Positions 1 through 6,920 are shown, numbered from the stretch's first letter. The stretch is 14,413 nucleotides of DNA from Evtepia sp. (GCA_029256465.1 JAQSXW010000005.1:1-14413), one strand, 5' to 3'. A program made the numbers and translations. Notes: a model not told the origin generated them from the letters alone.

Positions 1-2
1 CT

Positions 3-2408
3 ACTTCCTCCTACCCCATACCCCCTCGCAACCTCATTTCCCTCCTCGTCAAACAGCTTCCCGGCTATGGCATGAGCCTGGAGGCCACAGAGGAAGATCT
101 CCGGCAATACCGCCGAGAAGGTTTTTCTGTGGTCGTGTTGGCGAGCAGTACTCGAAGGGCTGACCAGCTCCAGACCACACTGCGGGAGCATAAGCTTCGC
201 GCCGCCGTTGACTATGACCTTCACGATCTTCCAGAACAAGGTGACATTATCATTGCAGTAGGAAGCCTCTCCTCCGGTTTGGAATTTCCATCTGCCAAGA
301 CCGCAATTCTGACGGAAGGAGCATCCCAATCCCCCCGAAAGAAGCGCAAACCATCTCCCTCCAACCGTCAGCGTTTGGAGAGCTTTTCCGATCTATCTCC
401 TGGCGATCTGGTGGTGCATGAGCATCACGGCATCGGCCGTTTTTCCGGCATGGTCCAGATGAGCATGGACGGGATTCAGAAGGACTATGTGAAATTGCAG
501 TTTGCTGGTGCAGATGTTCTTTATGTCCCTGCCATACAATTGGATCTTGTCTCTAAATACATCGGTGGCGGCGAAGATGTGGAGACCCGCCGTTTATCAA
601 AGCTTGGCGGAACAGAATGGGAGCGGGCCAAAACCCGTGCCAAGAAAGCCGCTAAGGATTTGGCCAAAGGGCTCGTTCAGCTATACGCCGAGCGTCAACG
701 CCAGCCCGGCTTTTCTTTTTCTCCTGACTCTCCCTGGCAGCGGGAATTTGAAGAGCAGTTCGAATATGCGGAAACCGACGATCAGCTGCGCTGTGTGGAG
801 GAAATCAAAAAGGATATGGAGCGATCCATTCCCATGGACCGCCTGTTATGCGGAGATGTCGGTTATGGAAAAACTGAGGTCGCCTTCCGTGCGATTATGA
901 AGTGCATTTTAGACGGAAAGCAGGCGGCCATCCTGACCCCCACCACCGTACTGGCCCAACAGCACTATCTTACTGCACTGCAACGGTTTCGCCGTTTTCC
1001 CGCCCAGATTGAAATGGTCAGTCGCTTCCGTACCGCTGCTCAAACAAAGGACATCTTAAAGCGGACGGCAGAGGGATCTGTAGATCTCCTCATCGGCACC
1101 CATAAACTGCTCCAGAAAAACATGGTCTTCAAAGACTTAGGTCTTCTGGTGGTGGATGAAGAACAGCGTTTCGGGGTTACCCACAAAGAGCGACTGAAAG
1201 AGATGTTCCGTCAAGTGGATGTATTGGTGCTCTCGGCCACCCCCATCCCCCGCACCTTGAACATGGCTCTTTCCGGACTGCGCGACATGTCCACCTTGGA
1301 AGAGCCACCCCACAACCGCCGTCCTGTCCAAACCTATGTACTGGAACACAACTGGGCTGTTTTGTCCGACGCAATGCGTCGCGAATTGGAGCGAGGCGGA
1401 CAGGTGTATTATCTCCACAACCGGATCGAAAGCATCGAAAGCTGCTCCGCCCGTGTCCGAGCCCTCCTTCCAGAAGCCAGAGTTGCCATAGCACATGGTA
1501 AAATGGAGCAGGAGGAGCTCAGTGAAATTATGCGAGGAATGCGGGACAACGAGCTGGACATCCTCATCTGTACCACCATCATTGAAACCGGGGTCGATCT
1601 TCCCAATGTGAACACCTTAATTGTGGAAGATGCCGACAAGTTAGGACTGGCACAGCTACACCAGCTGCGAGGGCGAGTCGGGAGATCCTCCCGACGTGCT
1701 TCCGCCTATATGACCTATCGTCATGGGAAGGTTCTCACAGAGGTTGCAGAACGCCGCCTATCGGCCATCCGGGAATTTGCAGCCTTTGGCTCTGGCTTCA
1801 AAATAGCCATGCGCGACCTAGAAATTCGGGGCGCAGGGAACCTTCTTGGCCCGGAGCAGTCCGGCTTCCTCATGAGTGTTGGCTACGATATGTACCTTCG
1901 TCTATTAGAGGAGGCGGTTCTGGAGGAACAAGGCAAGGCCGTACATCGTCCCAAGGAATGCGCCGCCGACCTTGCGGTTGCTGCTTCCATCCCAGATGTC
2001 TACATTCCCTCCCCCGAGCAGCGGATGGATCTATACCGTCGGATCGCGCGGATTCGGGACGAGAGTGCCGCAGATGAGATCCTCGACGAGCTCATTGACC
2101 GCTACGGCGATCCCCCCCGCAGTGTGAACAATTTAATCTCCATTGCCCTACTGCGTACCCAGGCGTCCATTCTGGGGATCACGGAGATTGCCCAAAAGGA
2201 TACGCTCCTGCGCTTTTCGCTCCCAGAGCCGGACTTTGAGCGAGTTTCCGCCCTGTGCAGTCAGGAAAAATACCGTCGTCGACTTCTCTTTTCTGCTGGA
2301 GAGAAACCGCATTTGGCCCTGCGCCTAAAAAAAGGGGACGACATTCTGCGTCTGGCGCACATGGTAATTGAAGATTTGATAGCGCTTGGGGATGCTGCAT
2401 TCTCTTAA
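3..2408 (+). CDS. mfd: Transcription-repair coupling factor Mfd (5'-truncated by window edge)
   Basis: Mfd is a cytoplasmic DNA translocase that removes RNA polymerase stalled at DNA lesions and recruits UvrA for nucleotide excision repair. The reading frame is open from the first codon of the window and the first ATG (72) lies inside a conserved stretch, so the true start is upstream. About 800 residues are visible; the family is usually about 1150, so the N-terminal UvrB-like domains are missing. Counting from the ATG at 72, the RNA-polymerase-interacting (CarD-like) domain begins near residue 107 (GDLVVHEHHGIG, 111-122). The Walker A motif GDVGYGKT is at 261-268 and the helicase motif II DEEQ at 362-365. 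The conserved RDLEIRGAGNLLG segment of the translocation module is at 581-593, followed by the C-terminal TRCF domain to residue 778. No motif is damaged. The next gene has its own promoter, so mfd is probably the last gene of its transcript. Confidence 0.97.
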   Translation, partial: TSSYPIPPRNLISLLVKQLPGYGMSLEATEEDLRQYRREGFSVVVLASSTRRADQLQTTLREHKLRAAVDYDLHDLPEQGDIIIAVGSLSSGLEFPSAKTAILTEGASQSPRKKRKPSPSNRQRLESFSDLSPGDLVVHEHHGIGRFSGMVQMSMDGIQKDYVKLQFAGADVLYVPAIQLDLVSKYIGGGEDVETRRLSKLGGTEWERAKTRAKKAAKDLAKGLVQLYAERQRQPGFSFSPDSPWQREFEEQFEYAETDDQLRCVEEIKKDMERSIPMDRLLCGDVGYGKTEVAFRAIMKCILDGKQAAILTPTTVLAQQHYLTALQRFRRFPAQIEMVSRFRTAAQTKDILKRTAEGSVDLLIGTHKLLQKNMVFKDLGLLVVDEEQRFGVTHKERLKEMFRQVDVLVLSATPIPRTLNMALSGLRDMSTLEEPPHNRRPVQTYVLEHNWAVLSDAMRRELERGGQVYYLHNRIESIESCSARVRALLPEARVAIAHGKMEQEELSEIMRGMRDNELDILICTTIIETGVDLPNVNTLIVEDADKLGLAQLHQLRGRVGRSSRRASAYMTYRHGKVLTEVAERRLSAIREFAAFGSGFKIAMRDLEIRGAGNLLGPEQSGFLMSVGYDMYLRLLEEAVLEEQGKAVHRPKECAADLAVAASIPDVYIPSPEQRMDLYRRIARIRDESAADEILDELIDRYGDPPRSVNNLISIALLRTQASILGITEIAQKDTLLRFSLPEPDFERVSALCSQEKYRRRLLFSAGEKPHLALRLKKGDDILRLAHMVIEDLIALGDAAFS

Positions 2409-2435
2409 CCATCCCTCTTTGGTTAGATTTTCTAC

Positions 2436-2462
2436 ATGCTTTTCCGGGAAAGCATTTGATTT
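2436..2462 (+). terminator. Weak hairpin after mfd
   Basis: A 7-bp stem (ATGCTTT 2436-2442 / AAAGCAT 2449-2455) with a six-base loop is followed by a T-rich stretch (TTGATTTTC). It sits 27 bases after the mfd stop and could end its transcript. The stem is AT-rich and the T tract is interrupted, and the tract also holds the -35 box of the next promoter, so the call is tentative. Confidence 0.4.
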
Positions 2463-2484
2463 TCATACATTTTTGCTATATAAT
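2456..2484 (+). promoter_or_regulatory. Sigma-A promoter of the thiolase gene
   Basis: TTGATT (2456-2461) and a perfect TATAAT (2479-2484) are separated by exactly 17 bases. Transcription would start near 2491, giving a leader of about 50 bases. A strong ribosome site GGGAGGT (2526-2532) stands 8 bases before the ATG at 2541. The combination suggests a highly expressed single gene. Confidence 0.75.
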
Positions 2485-2540
2485 GCCGTCGTAACTTTGT
2501 TTTCTAAAGCTGCTTTATTGAGATAGGGAGGTTAAATTAA

Positions 2541-3800
2541 ATGATGAAGGAAGTCTATGTTGTTAGTTCCTGCCGTACCATCGTAGGATCATTCGGTGGT
2601 GCGCTTAAGGATGTCCCTGCTGTCGAGCTGGGCGCTGCTGTCATGAAAGAAGCCCTAAACCGTGCCAACGTGAAGGGTGAATGGCTGGACGAAGTGATGT
2701 TCGGCAATGTTCTTGGCACCGCTCTTGGACAGAACGTTGCGCGTCAATGTTCCATCAAGGCCGACATTCCGATGAAAGTACCCGCTCACACCATTGGCAT
2801 GGTCTGCGGCTCTGGTTTGAAATCCGTGATTGAAGGTGCCCGTAGCATTACCGCAGGCGATGCCGACCTTGTGATGTGCGGTGGCACTGAGAATATGAGT
2901 GCATCTCCCTTTGCAGTTCCTGCTGCTCGCTGGGGTGCTCGTCTAAACGATAACAAACTGATTGACGTGATGATCCGCGACGGTTTGTGGGATGCTTACA
3001 ACAATTACCACATGGGCACTACTGCTGAAAATATCTGTGACATCTGGGGCATCACCCGCGAAGAGTTGGACGCTTTTGCACTGGCTTCACAGGAAAAGGC
3101 AATTGCCGCTGTGGAATCCGGCCGCTTCAGCGATGAAATTGTTCCCATTATGACAAAGACCAAAAAGGGGACTTTTGAAGTAAAAACCGATGAACACCCG
3201 AAGAAGACAACCGCCGAGGGCCTAGCAAAGCTGAAGGGTGCCTTCCCCACCTCCCCAGATGGCAAGCTTGAGAACGTCGTCATGACCTTCGAGGCAACGA
3301 AAATGACGCCTTCTGCCGAGAACACCGGCGTTTCCCGTGTCACCGCTGGCAACGCTTCTGGCCTCAACGACGGTGCAGCTGCCATTATATTGGCTTCTAA
3401 GGAAGCAGTGGAAAAGTATGGCCTGAAACCGCTCTTCAAGGTCATTAGTTGGGGACAGGGTGGCGTAGATCCCAAAATCATGGGAGTTGGCCCCATCCCC
3501 GCTTCTCGTCAGGCACTTTCCAAGGCTGGCCTCACTATCAAGGACATTGACCTGGTTGAAGCAAACGAGGCCTTCGCTGCCCAATCCATTGCTGTTGCTC
3601 GTGAGCTAGACTTTGATATGTCCAAGGTAAACGTAAACGGCGGTGCCATCGCCATCGGACATCCCATCGGTGCATCCGGTGCGCGCATCATTGTCACTCT
3701 GCTCCACGAGATGGCAAAGCGCCCCGACGCAAAGCACGGGCTTGCTACTCTGTGCATTGGCGGCGGCCTTGGCGTGACTGCCATCTTTGAAAAGTGCTAA
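2541..3800 (+). CDS. thlA: Acetyl-CoA C-acetyltransferase (biosynthetic thiolase)
   Basis: The enzyme condenses two acetyl-CoA to acetoacetyl-CoA, the first step of clostridial butyrate formation and a source of acetoacetyl-CoA for other pathways. It is a cytoplasmic, normally tetrameric enzyme. The acylated cysteine is C89 in GMVCGSG. The C-terminal histidine is H374 in GHPIGASG, and the proton-donating cysteine is C405 in CIGGGLG. The substrate-loop motif NEAFAAQS is also present. The protein has 419 residues against the usual 390-395. The extra ~26 residues lie at about 236-266, just before [14 protein letters not shown], where most thiolases have only a short DG-T loop. The gene is framed by its own promoter and terminator, so it is monocistronic and not part of a visible butyrate cluster; the other pathway genes are not in the window. 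The symbol thlA is by analogy with clostridia (atoB is an equivalent name). Confidence 0.95.
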   Translation: MMKEVYVVSSCRTIVGSFGGALKDVPAVELGAAVMKEALNRANVKGEWLDEVMFGNVLGTALGQNVARQCSIKADIPMKVPAHTIGMVCGSGLKSVIEGARSITAGDADLVMCGGTENMSASPFAVPAARWGARLNDNKLIDVMIRDGLWDAYNNYHMGTTAENICDIWGITREELDAFALASQEKAIAAVESGRFSDEIVPIMTKTKKGTFEVKTDEHPKKTTAEGLAKLKGAFPTSPDGKLENVVMTFEATKMTPSAENTGVSRVTAGNASGLNDGAAAIILASKEAVEKYGLKPLFKVISWGQGGVDPKIMGVGPIPASRQALSKAGLTIKDIDLVEANEAFAAQSIAVARELDFDMSKVNVNGGAIAIGHPIGASGARIIVTLLHEMAKRPDAKHGLATLCIGGGLGVTAIFEKC

Positions 3801-3825
3801 TTACATACAGGTTATGAAAAAAGAA

Positions 3826-3866
3826 CAAGAACCCCTGATACTATGTATCGGGGGTTCTTGCTTTTT
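3826..3866 (+). terminator. Strong intrinsic terminator of the thiolase gene
   Basis: A 15-bp stem (3826-3840 with 3846-3860, one T-G pair) encloses the loop CTATG and is followed at once by CTTTTT. It begins 25 bases after the thiolase stop. It is the strongest terminator in the window and marks the left border of the AT-rich accessory stretch. Confidence 0.93.
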
Positions 3867-3939
3867 GCAAGCATGAAGCATCTTTTCTCACAAGTTCCTT
3901 GCATTAAAATGTTTCCACATCTCCTCACATTAGTTGAGT

Positions 3940-3968
3940 TTGTATCACTCAGTAACATATGATACAAT
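3940..3968 (+). promoter_or_regulatory. Putative promoter of the membrane-protein gene at 4004
   Basis: TTGTAT (3940-3945) and TACAAT (3963-3968) are 17 bases apart. An overlapping alternative is TTGAGT (3934-3939) with TATGAT (3958-3963) at 18 bases. Either would start transcription about 30-35 bases before the ATG. A GGGAGG ribosome site at 3991-3996 stands 7 bases before the start. Confidence 0.55.
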
Positions 3969-4003
3969 ACAAAATATAGTCAAAAGAAACGGGAGGATGA
4001 AAC

Positions 4004-4528
4004 ATGAGAAATATTTTTATTGGCTTCTTGTTGATCTTTTTGGATTTCAATCTCAATATAGGGAACTCCACCATAGGTTTCATTCCAGATTTTGTCGGAT
4101 ATTTCTTTCTGATTAAGGGAATAGATGAGCTGATCAGCCAGAGCACACTGTTTGCCAAAGTCCGTTCATTGTCTATCGGAATGGGCATCTACACCAGTAT
4201 ATTGTATGCCATGGATCTGTTGGGATTAAAAATGCATCTGGGATGGCTGGGTATAGTTTTAGGTATTGTTAGCTCCGTAATTTCTCTCTATATCTCTTAT
4301 ATCGTTGTCAGCGGTGTACAAGAAATGGAAACCAGTCATGGCATTGAGCTGAACGGTGAGAAGCTTCGGTCAACATGGAATTACATGGCAATATTTCAGA
4401 TTGCAGCATTTATTTCCGTAATCATTCCTGTACTAGCAATTATTTTTTACATTATCTCTTTTATTGCAGCCATTACTTTCCTCATACAATTTAATACTTC
4501 AAAAAATCTTTACGAAACTACCACATAG
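4004..4528 (+). CDS. Polytopic membrane protein of unknown function
   Basis: This is a hydrophobic protein of 174 residues with about five predicted membrane segments: roughly 3-18, 24-40, 57-75, 80-104 and a long stretch at 128-163 that may count as two. The N-terminal pattern, a short hydrophobic segment followed by IGFIPDFVGYFFLIKGI (24-40), recalls small uncharacterised integral membrane proteins common in Firmicutes, which often carry an IPDFIGY-like motif. I know no function for them. No catalytic motif is visible. The ATG at 4004 follows a good GGGAGG site by 7 bases. The gene stands alone, with its own promoter and a convergent neighbour downstream. It is the first gene of the AT-rich segment, and its codon use is visibly more AT-rich than mfd or the minus-strand operon. 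Confidence 0.8.
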   Translation: MRNIFIGFLLIFLDFNLNIGNSTIGFIPDFVGYFFLIKGIDELISQSTLFAKVRSLSIGMGIYTSILYAMDLLGLKMHLGWLGIVLGIVSSVISLYISYIVVSGVQEMETSHGIELNGEKLRSTWNYMAIFQIAAFISVIIPVLAIIFYIISFIAAITFLIQFNTSKNLYETTT

Positions 4529-4547
4529 TAATCGAAATATATATATG

Positions 4548-4571
4548 CCGCCATATCGTTAGAAATGGCGG
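4548..4571. terminator. Hairpin between convergent genes, possible bidirectional terminator
   Basis: A perfect 7-bp stem (CCGCCAT 4548-4554 / ATGGCGG 4565-4571) with a 10-base loop lies in the 53-bp gap between the membrane-protein gene and the convergent regulator gene. Neither side carries a clean T run (an alternating AT tract on one side, ATCTTCG on the other), so termination is inferred mainly from position. Confidence 0.45.
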
Positions 4572-4581
4572 ATCTTCGTCT

Positions 4582-4896
4582 TCAATCAATATTTGGCATA
4601 TCCTTGATCAGTTGGAGTGTGGAGACCTTTTGCTTTTTTGATAAGGCATCCCAACAGTTTAACAGTTCACGCTGTTCTCTGGTAAGGGTAATCAGTTCAT
4701 CATCCACTGCAAAAAAACGAGACATCGTAATCCCAAAGCCCTCGCACAGCTTTTCCAAGGATTCAACGCTAGGCTTTCTCCCTTTATGATACCAAGCGGA
4801 GATCGTGGATTGGTCTAATCCACATTCCTTGGCCATCGTGTAAATGGACCAACCCCTTTTTAGCCTCATATTTTCAATTTCTTTTAAAATATCCAT
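4582..4896 (-). CDS. XRE/Cro-family helix-turn-helix regulator
   Basis: This is a small DNA-binding protein of the lambda-Cro/XRE type, 104 residues from the preferred start. The helix-turn-helix spans about 18-40 (IYTMAKECGLDQSTISAWYHKGRKP with the typical Q/S-T-I-S recognition helix), followed by the usual ESLEKLCEGFGITMSRFF helices (45-62). The C-terminal part (67-104) is short and charged, with no sensor domain or protease site. The frame extends to a GTG at 4908, but the ATG at 4896 is preferred: it has GAGGTG nine bases upstream, whereas the GTG has no ribosome site. The gene is transcribed away from the small gene at 5027 across a 130-bp region that contains three palindromes, so self-regulation and control of that neighbour are likely but inferred. 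Confidence 0.88.
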   Translation of the reverse strand: MDILKEIENMRLKRGWSIYTMAKECGLDQSTISAWYHKGRKPSVESLEKLCEGFGITMSRFFAVDDELITLTREQRELLNCWDALSKKQKVSTLQLIKDMPNID

Positions 4897-4949
4897 CCCT
4901 ACCAGCACCTCAGTAGTAAGTATATGTCATAATATTATCCCTAAATACC

Positions 4950-4978
4950 TTGCAATATAAACAGTAATAGACTATTAT
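4950..4978 (+). promoter_or_regulatory. Putative promoter of the small gene at 5027
   Basis: TTGCAA (4950-4955) and TATTAT (4973-4978) are 17 bases apart and point toward the gene at 5027. The -10 box lies inside the palindromic cluster at 4963-4993, so a protein bound there would block RNA polymerase. Confidence 0.5.
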
Positions 4979-4993
4979 AGAATGACTATTACT
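4963..4993. promoter_or_regulatory. Palindrome cluster, candidate operator of the XRE regulator
   Basis: Three nested symmetries occupy 31 bases. An outer perfect inverted repeat pairs AGTAATAG (4963-4970) with CTATTACT (4986-4993). A 13-base palindrome TAATAG-A-CTATTA spans 4965-4977, and a 9-base palindrome CTAT-T-ATAG spans 4972-4980. The half site CTATTA/TAATAG is shared. XRE regulators typically bind such short, odd-centred AT-rich palindromes between divergent genes. Binding here is inferred from layout. Confidence 0.5.
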
Positions 4994-5026
4994 AAGTAAC
5001 ACAAAGGGAAAAAGGATGTGACATGT

Positions 5027-5290
5027 ATGCCAGGATACGAGATGACATCATCGAAAGTGCAGTTACATGCAGCAGCGGCGGCCACTGTACAGATATTAAA
5101 ACAATTAGACGCTGACACAGGCGACGATACACACATCAATTATAAGAAGCTTTATTATTGCGCCTTCAATGGCTTGACTACTATTTTGGAGAACATTGGC
5201 TATCCAAATGCAAAAAGCCCAATCTTTGACCAGATTGTGGAACTTCAGAGGGTTCTGGAAGAGCGGTATATGACAGCACCCCCCAAATAG
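5027..5290 (+). CDS. Small conserved-looking protein of unknown function beside the XRE regulator
   Basis: The product is 87 residues, soluble and largely alpha-helical, with no signal peptide or membrane segment. An alanine-rich N-terminal helix precedes a segment reading NYKKLYYCAFNGLTTILENI and a C-terminal helix ending VLEERYMTAPPK. The shape resembles small clostridial proteins with a YYxxFNxxTxAIE-type helix followed by an EE-Y ending, for which I know no function. The frame opens at GTG 5018, but AAAGGA (5011-5016) is only one base before it and 10 bases before the ATG at 5027, so 5027 is chosen. The gene is divergent from the regulator. A decayed relative of its 3' end lies at 6421-6489, so the family was once present in at least two copies here. 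Confidence 0.7.
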   Translation: MPGYEMTSSKVQLHAAAAATVQILKQLDADTGDDTHINYKKLYYCAFNGLTTILENIGYPNAKSPIFDQIVELQRVLEERYMTAPPK

Positions 5291-5326
5291 GTCACGAGTA
5301 AACAGTCTTCCATTGAGGGGTATTCC

Positions 5327-5428
5327 ATGGGGGAAATTGAAGCAATCCTTATGGAATTCGTGAACCAGTATTATCCAGGCCTTAAAGTGGGAGCCGATGA
5401 GTCTCATGATCTTTATATCAGTTTATAA
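5327..5428 (+). CDS. Candidate 33-residue ORF downstream of and in frame with the gene at 5027
   Basis: The product begins MGEIEAILMEFVNQYYP and ends LYISL; it is acidic and helical at first. GAGGGG (5315-5320) stands 6 bases before the ATG, a good ribosome site. It lies in the same frame as the upstream gene: after that gene's TAG (5288-5290) the frame stays open for 12 codons up to this ATG. It could be a separate microprotein, or the C-terminal part of a longer protein split by the TAG. Its ribosome site favours a separate gene; its small size keeps confidence low. Confidence 0.4.
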   Translation: MGEIEAILMEFVNQYYPGLKVGADESHDLYISL

Positions 5429-5464
5429 ATAGCCAATCAAGAAATCCATTCTTGGAGTATAGGT

Positions 5465-5902
5465 ATGAAAAAATTAAAAAACATGAAGAAACGCAATAAG
5501 ATCACTCTCATTTGCCTTGGGGCACTGCTGAGCTTGTACATCATTCCATCCCTATATGTGAGCGCAAAAGTTTTTGCAATTGAAAGATACAGTTTTCATA
5601 ATTCTGGGCAAAACAACCCATACAAAGAGATTGTTTCAGACGAAATCTATAATAAAATGAGTCGCAGAGATGGATATTTATATATCACCGATCAGAATCC
5701 CACTGTAACTGAGCACAAACGCACCAGCTTTCCCATCACTTATTTTTGGGATGGGGAGGCTAAAACCATCTATTGGTACTCAAAAGATGTATATGATGCC
5801 CAAGGAAAAAACATCAGTGGAAGTCGGAATGTCCCAGTTCACATTACCCTCCAGCTTTTGAATAGAAAATGGGTCATTACGGATTTTTATGAACACCCTT
5901 AA
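5465..5902 (+). CDS. Small membrane-anchored or exported protein of unknown function
   Basis: The protein has 145 residues. A very basic N-terminus (MKKLKNMKKRNK) is followed by a hydrophobic segment at about 13-34, which acts as a signal anchor or signal peptide; no clear lipobox is visible. The remaining ~110 residues are polar and rich in aromatic residues, with segments such as TYFWDGEAKTIYWYSKD and a final RKWVITDFYEHP that suggest beta strands in a small extracytoplasmic domain. I do not recognise the family. The ATG at 5465 has GGAG 7 bases upstream. It follows the small ORF by 36 bases and may be co-transcribed with it and the gene at 5027. No terminator is apparent after the stop. 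Confidence 0.65.
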   Translation: MKKLKNMKKRNKITLICLGALLSLYIIPSLYVSAKVFAIERYSFHNSGQNNPYKEIVSDEIYNKMSRRDGYLYITDQNPTVTEHKRTSFPITYFWDGEAKTIYWYSKDVYDAQGKNISGSRNVPVHITLQLLNRKWVITDFYEHP

Positions 5903-6420
5903 TGAGATCTTGTCAAGCTATGAGAAAATCACCAAATTTGTAATGAATACTGTGTCGTCGCTGAGTGTCTTGATACACTGGACTTCTTCCTCTTTGTCAA
6001 ATTGTATCACTCTAGTATTCAAATTTCTTAAGCATTACTTGGAAATCATTATTTAAATTGAGGCTTTATTGTTGCGTTACTTCTAGTGCTGATTTTACTA
6101 GTGCTACGTTTTGCAGTCGCATATGCTTATTTGGCCTCATTCATATTTTGGGACAAAAACTTAACATCTAATTCTTGCTGACTTTGGCAAGCCACTTGTA
6201 TATAATTCATACCATACTCTAGGATAGAATCCCTCCCTCCCAAAATGTTCTTTTTTAAGAACGATTCAGCAAAGACAGAGATTCTGTAATTTATTCAAAA
6301 CTCCATAGCATTCAAAAATTTCTGTAAGCGCAGAAAATTACTGTGATTCAAGCTCTACTGTACACTGTTTCAGCGTTGAATCATAATCTGTTACAAGAAG
6401 AAGGAAAATAACTGAACAAA
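5903..6420. other. Gene-poor AT-rich stretch
   Basis: No supported gene is seen in these ~520 bases. They hold a frame of 39 codons at 6062-6181 encoding a strongly hydrophobic stretch without a proper start or ribosome site, within which CTAGTGCT is repeated 15 bases apart (6083-6090, 6098-6105). There is also a TATAAT (6201-6206) with only a poor -35 (CTGACT, 17 bases upstream), and a perfect 6-bp inverted repeat GTTCTT-TTTT-AAGAAC (6247-6262). It reads as decayed sequence rather than an intact gene region. Confidence 0.5.
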
Positions 6421-6489
6421 CTCTTTGGAGAACTTTGGATTGCGGACCTTCAGAAAATCCCGGAAGAGCGGTTTATCGCAGCACCATAG
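6421..6489 (+). pseudogene. Relic of the 3' end of a paralogue of the gene at 5027
   Basis: The 47 bases at 6439-6485 align without gaps to 5234-5280 of the small gene, with about 37 identical by eye. The frame is kept and ends in a stop at the matching place: LQKIPEERFIAAP here against LQRVLEERYMTAPPK there. Just upstream, TTTGGAGAACTTTGG resembles TTTTGGAGAACATTGG at 5184-5199; joining both blocks requires loss of 34 bases. Nothing further upstream is convincingly similar, so only the tail survives. A strong terminator follows immediately, probably inherited with it. Confidence 0.6.
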
Positions 6490-6524
6490 AAAAAACGGCC
6501 GAAATTTACTTCCGGCCGTTTTTG
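6489..6524. terminator. Strong GC-rich terminator, likely bidirectional
   Basis: An 11-bp stem AAAAACGGCCG (6491-6501) / CGGCCGTTTTT (6513-6523) with an 11-base loop has an A tract before and a T tract after it, so it can work on both strands. It directly follows the stop of the paralogue relic and directly precedes, on the other strand, the end of the hydrolase relic. Confidence 0.88.
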
Positions 6525-6550
6525 TCTTATACTCGGTATTCTTTATGAGA

Positions 6551-6715
6551 GTGAACCAGGCTGTTGGTTCCCCTGGAAATGTCCTTTCGTTCTGGAGGAG
6601 TTGTTCCTGTCCTTCGGTAACGGAGCAGGCCTTCCACAAGTACCACTTCTAGAAGCCCCAAATCAAAAGGTACTGGAGATAGACCCTCGTCGCCGGCTCA
6701 AAATATGCCATATCC
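6551..6715 (-). pseudogene. Displaced, frameshifted copy of the 3' end of the metallo-beta-lactamase-fold gene
   Basis: These bases align with 8864-9030, the end of the intact hydrolase gene, at roughly 80 percent identity with two or three single-base indels. Read on the minus strand, the relic gives DMAYFEPATRVYLQYL and, after a one-base deletion near 6667, DLGLLEVVLVEGLLRY and then ERKDISRGT. These match residues 268-316 of the intact protein. Without the frameshift correction the frame stops at once. The original stop is not conserved. Similarity ends abruptly at 6715, so the ~270 N-terminal codons, including all metal ligands, are absent. It cannot encode a working enzyme. Confidence 0.85.
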
Positions 6716-6843
6716 CCTGCAACTCCTTTGGCAGAACGATGATTCTTCCAGATAAAGCGGTTATGTAATGGACATATTGTTGATCCCCATTCATGGAAGA
6801 AAGGCCCTTTTCACAATATTGCACAAATAATGGAAATTATACC

Positions 6844-6872
6844 TTTACAGAAAACAATAAATATTATATAAT
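6844..6872 (+). promoter_or_regulatory. Near-consensus promoter of the exported-protein gene
   Basis: TTTACA (6844-6849) and TATAAT (6867-6872) are separated by exactly 17 bases. Transcription would begin near 6879, leaving a leader of about 42 bases. This is one of the two best promoters in the window and shows that the exported/membrane protein pair is expressed independently. Confidence 0.75.
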
Positions 6873-6920
6873 ACATTTACTAATTGATCATTTGGTGTAA
6901 ATTTGAAAGTATATGGTTAT

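Noticed and set aside
3005..3496. Long minus-strand open frame of 163 codons inside the thiolase gene
   Set aside because: It is antisense to a well-supported gene, has no ribosome site, and arises from the codon bias of the real frame.
6247..6262. GTTCTTTTTTAAGAAC inverted repeat as a LexA/SOS box
   Set aside because: The Gram-positive SOS box needs GAAC then four bases then GTTC; here the half sites are in the opposite order, so it is only a weak AT-rich hairpin.
6201..6489. A small RNA running from the TATAAT at 6201 to the terminator at 6491
   Set aside because: The -35 is poor, and the interval contains a recognisable coding relic to which the terminator can be assigned.
6391..6652. 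Two overlapping frames of 75-82 codons on opposite strands
   Set aside because: Both run through the strong terminator hairpin and through the two relics in the wrong frames.
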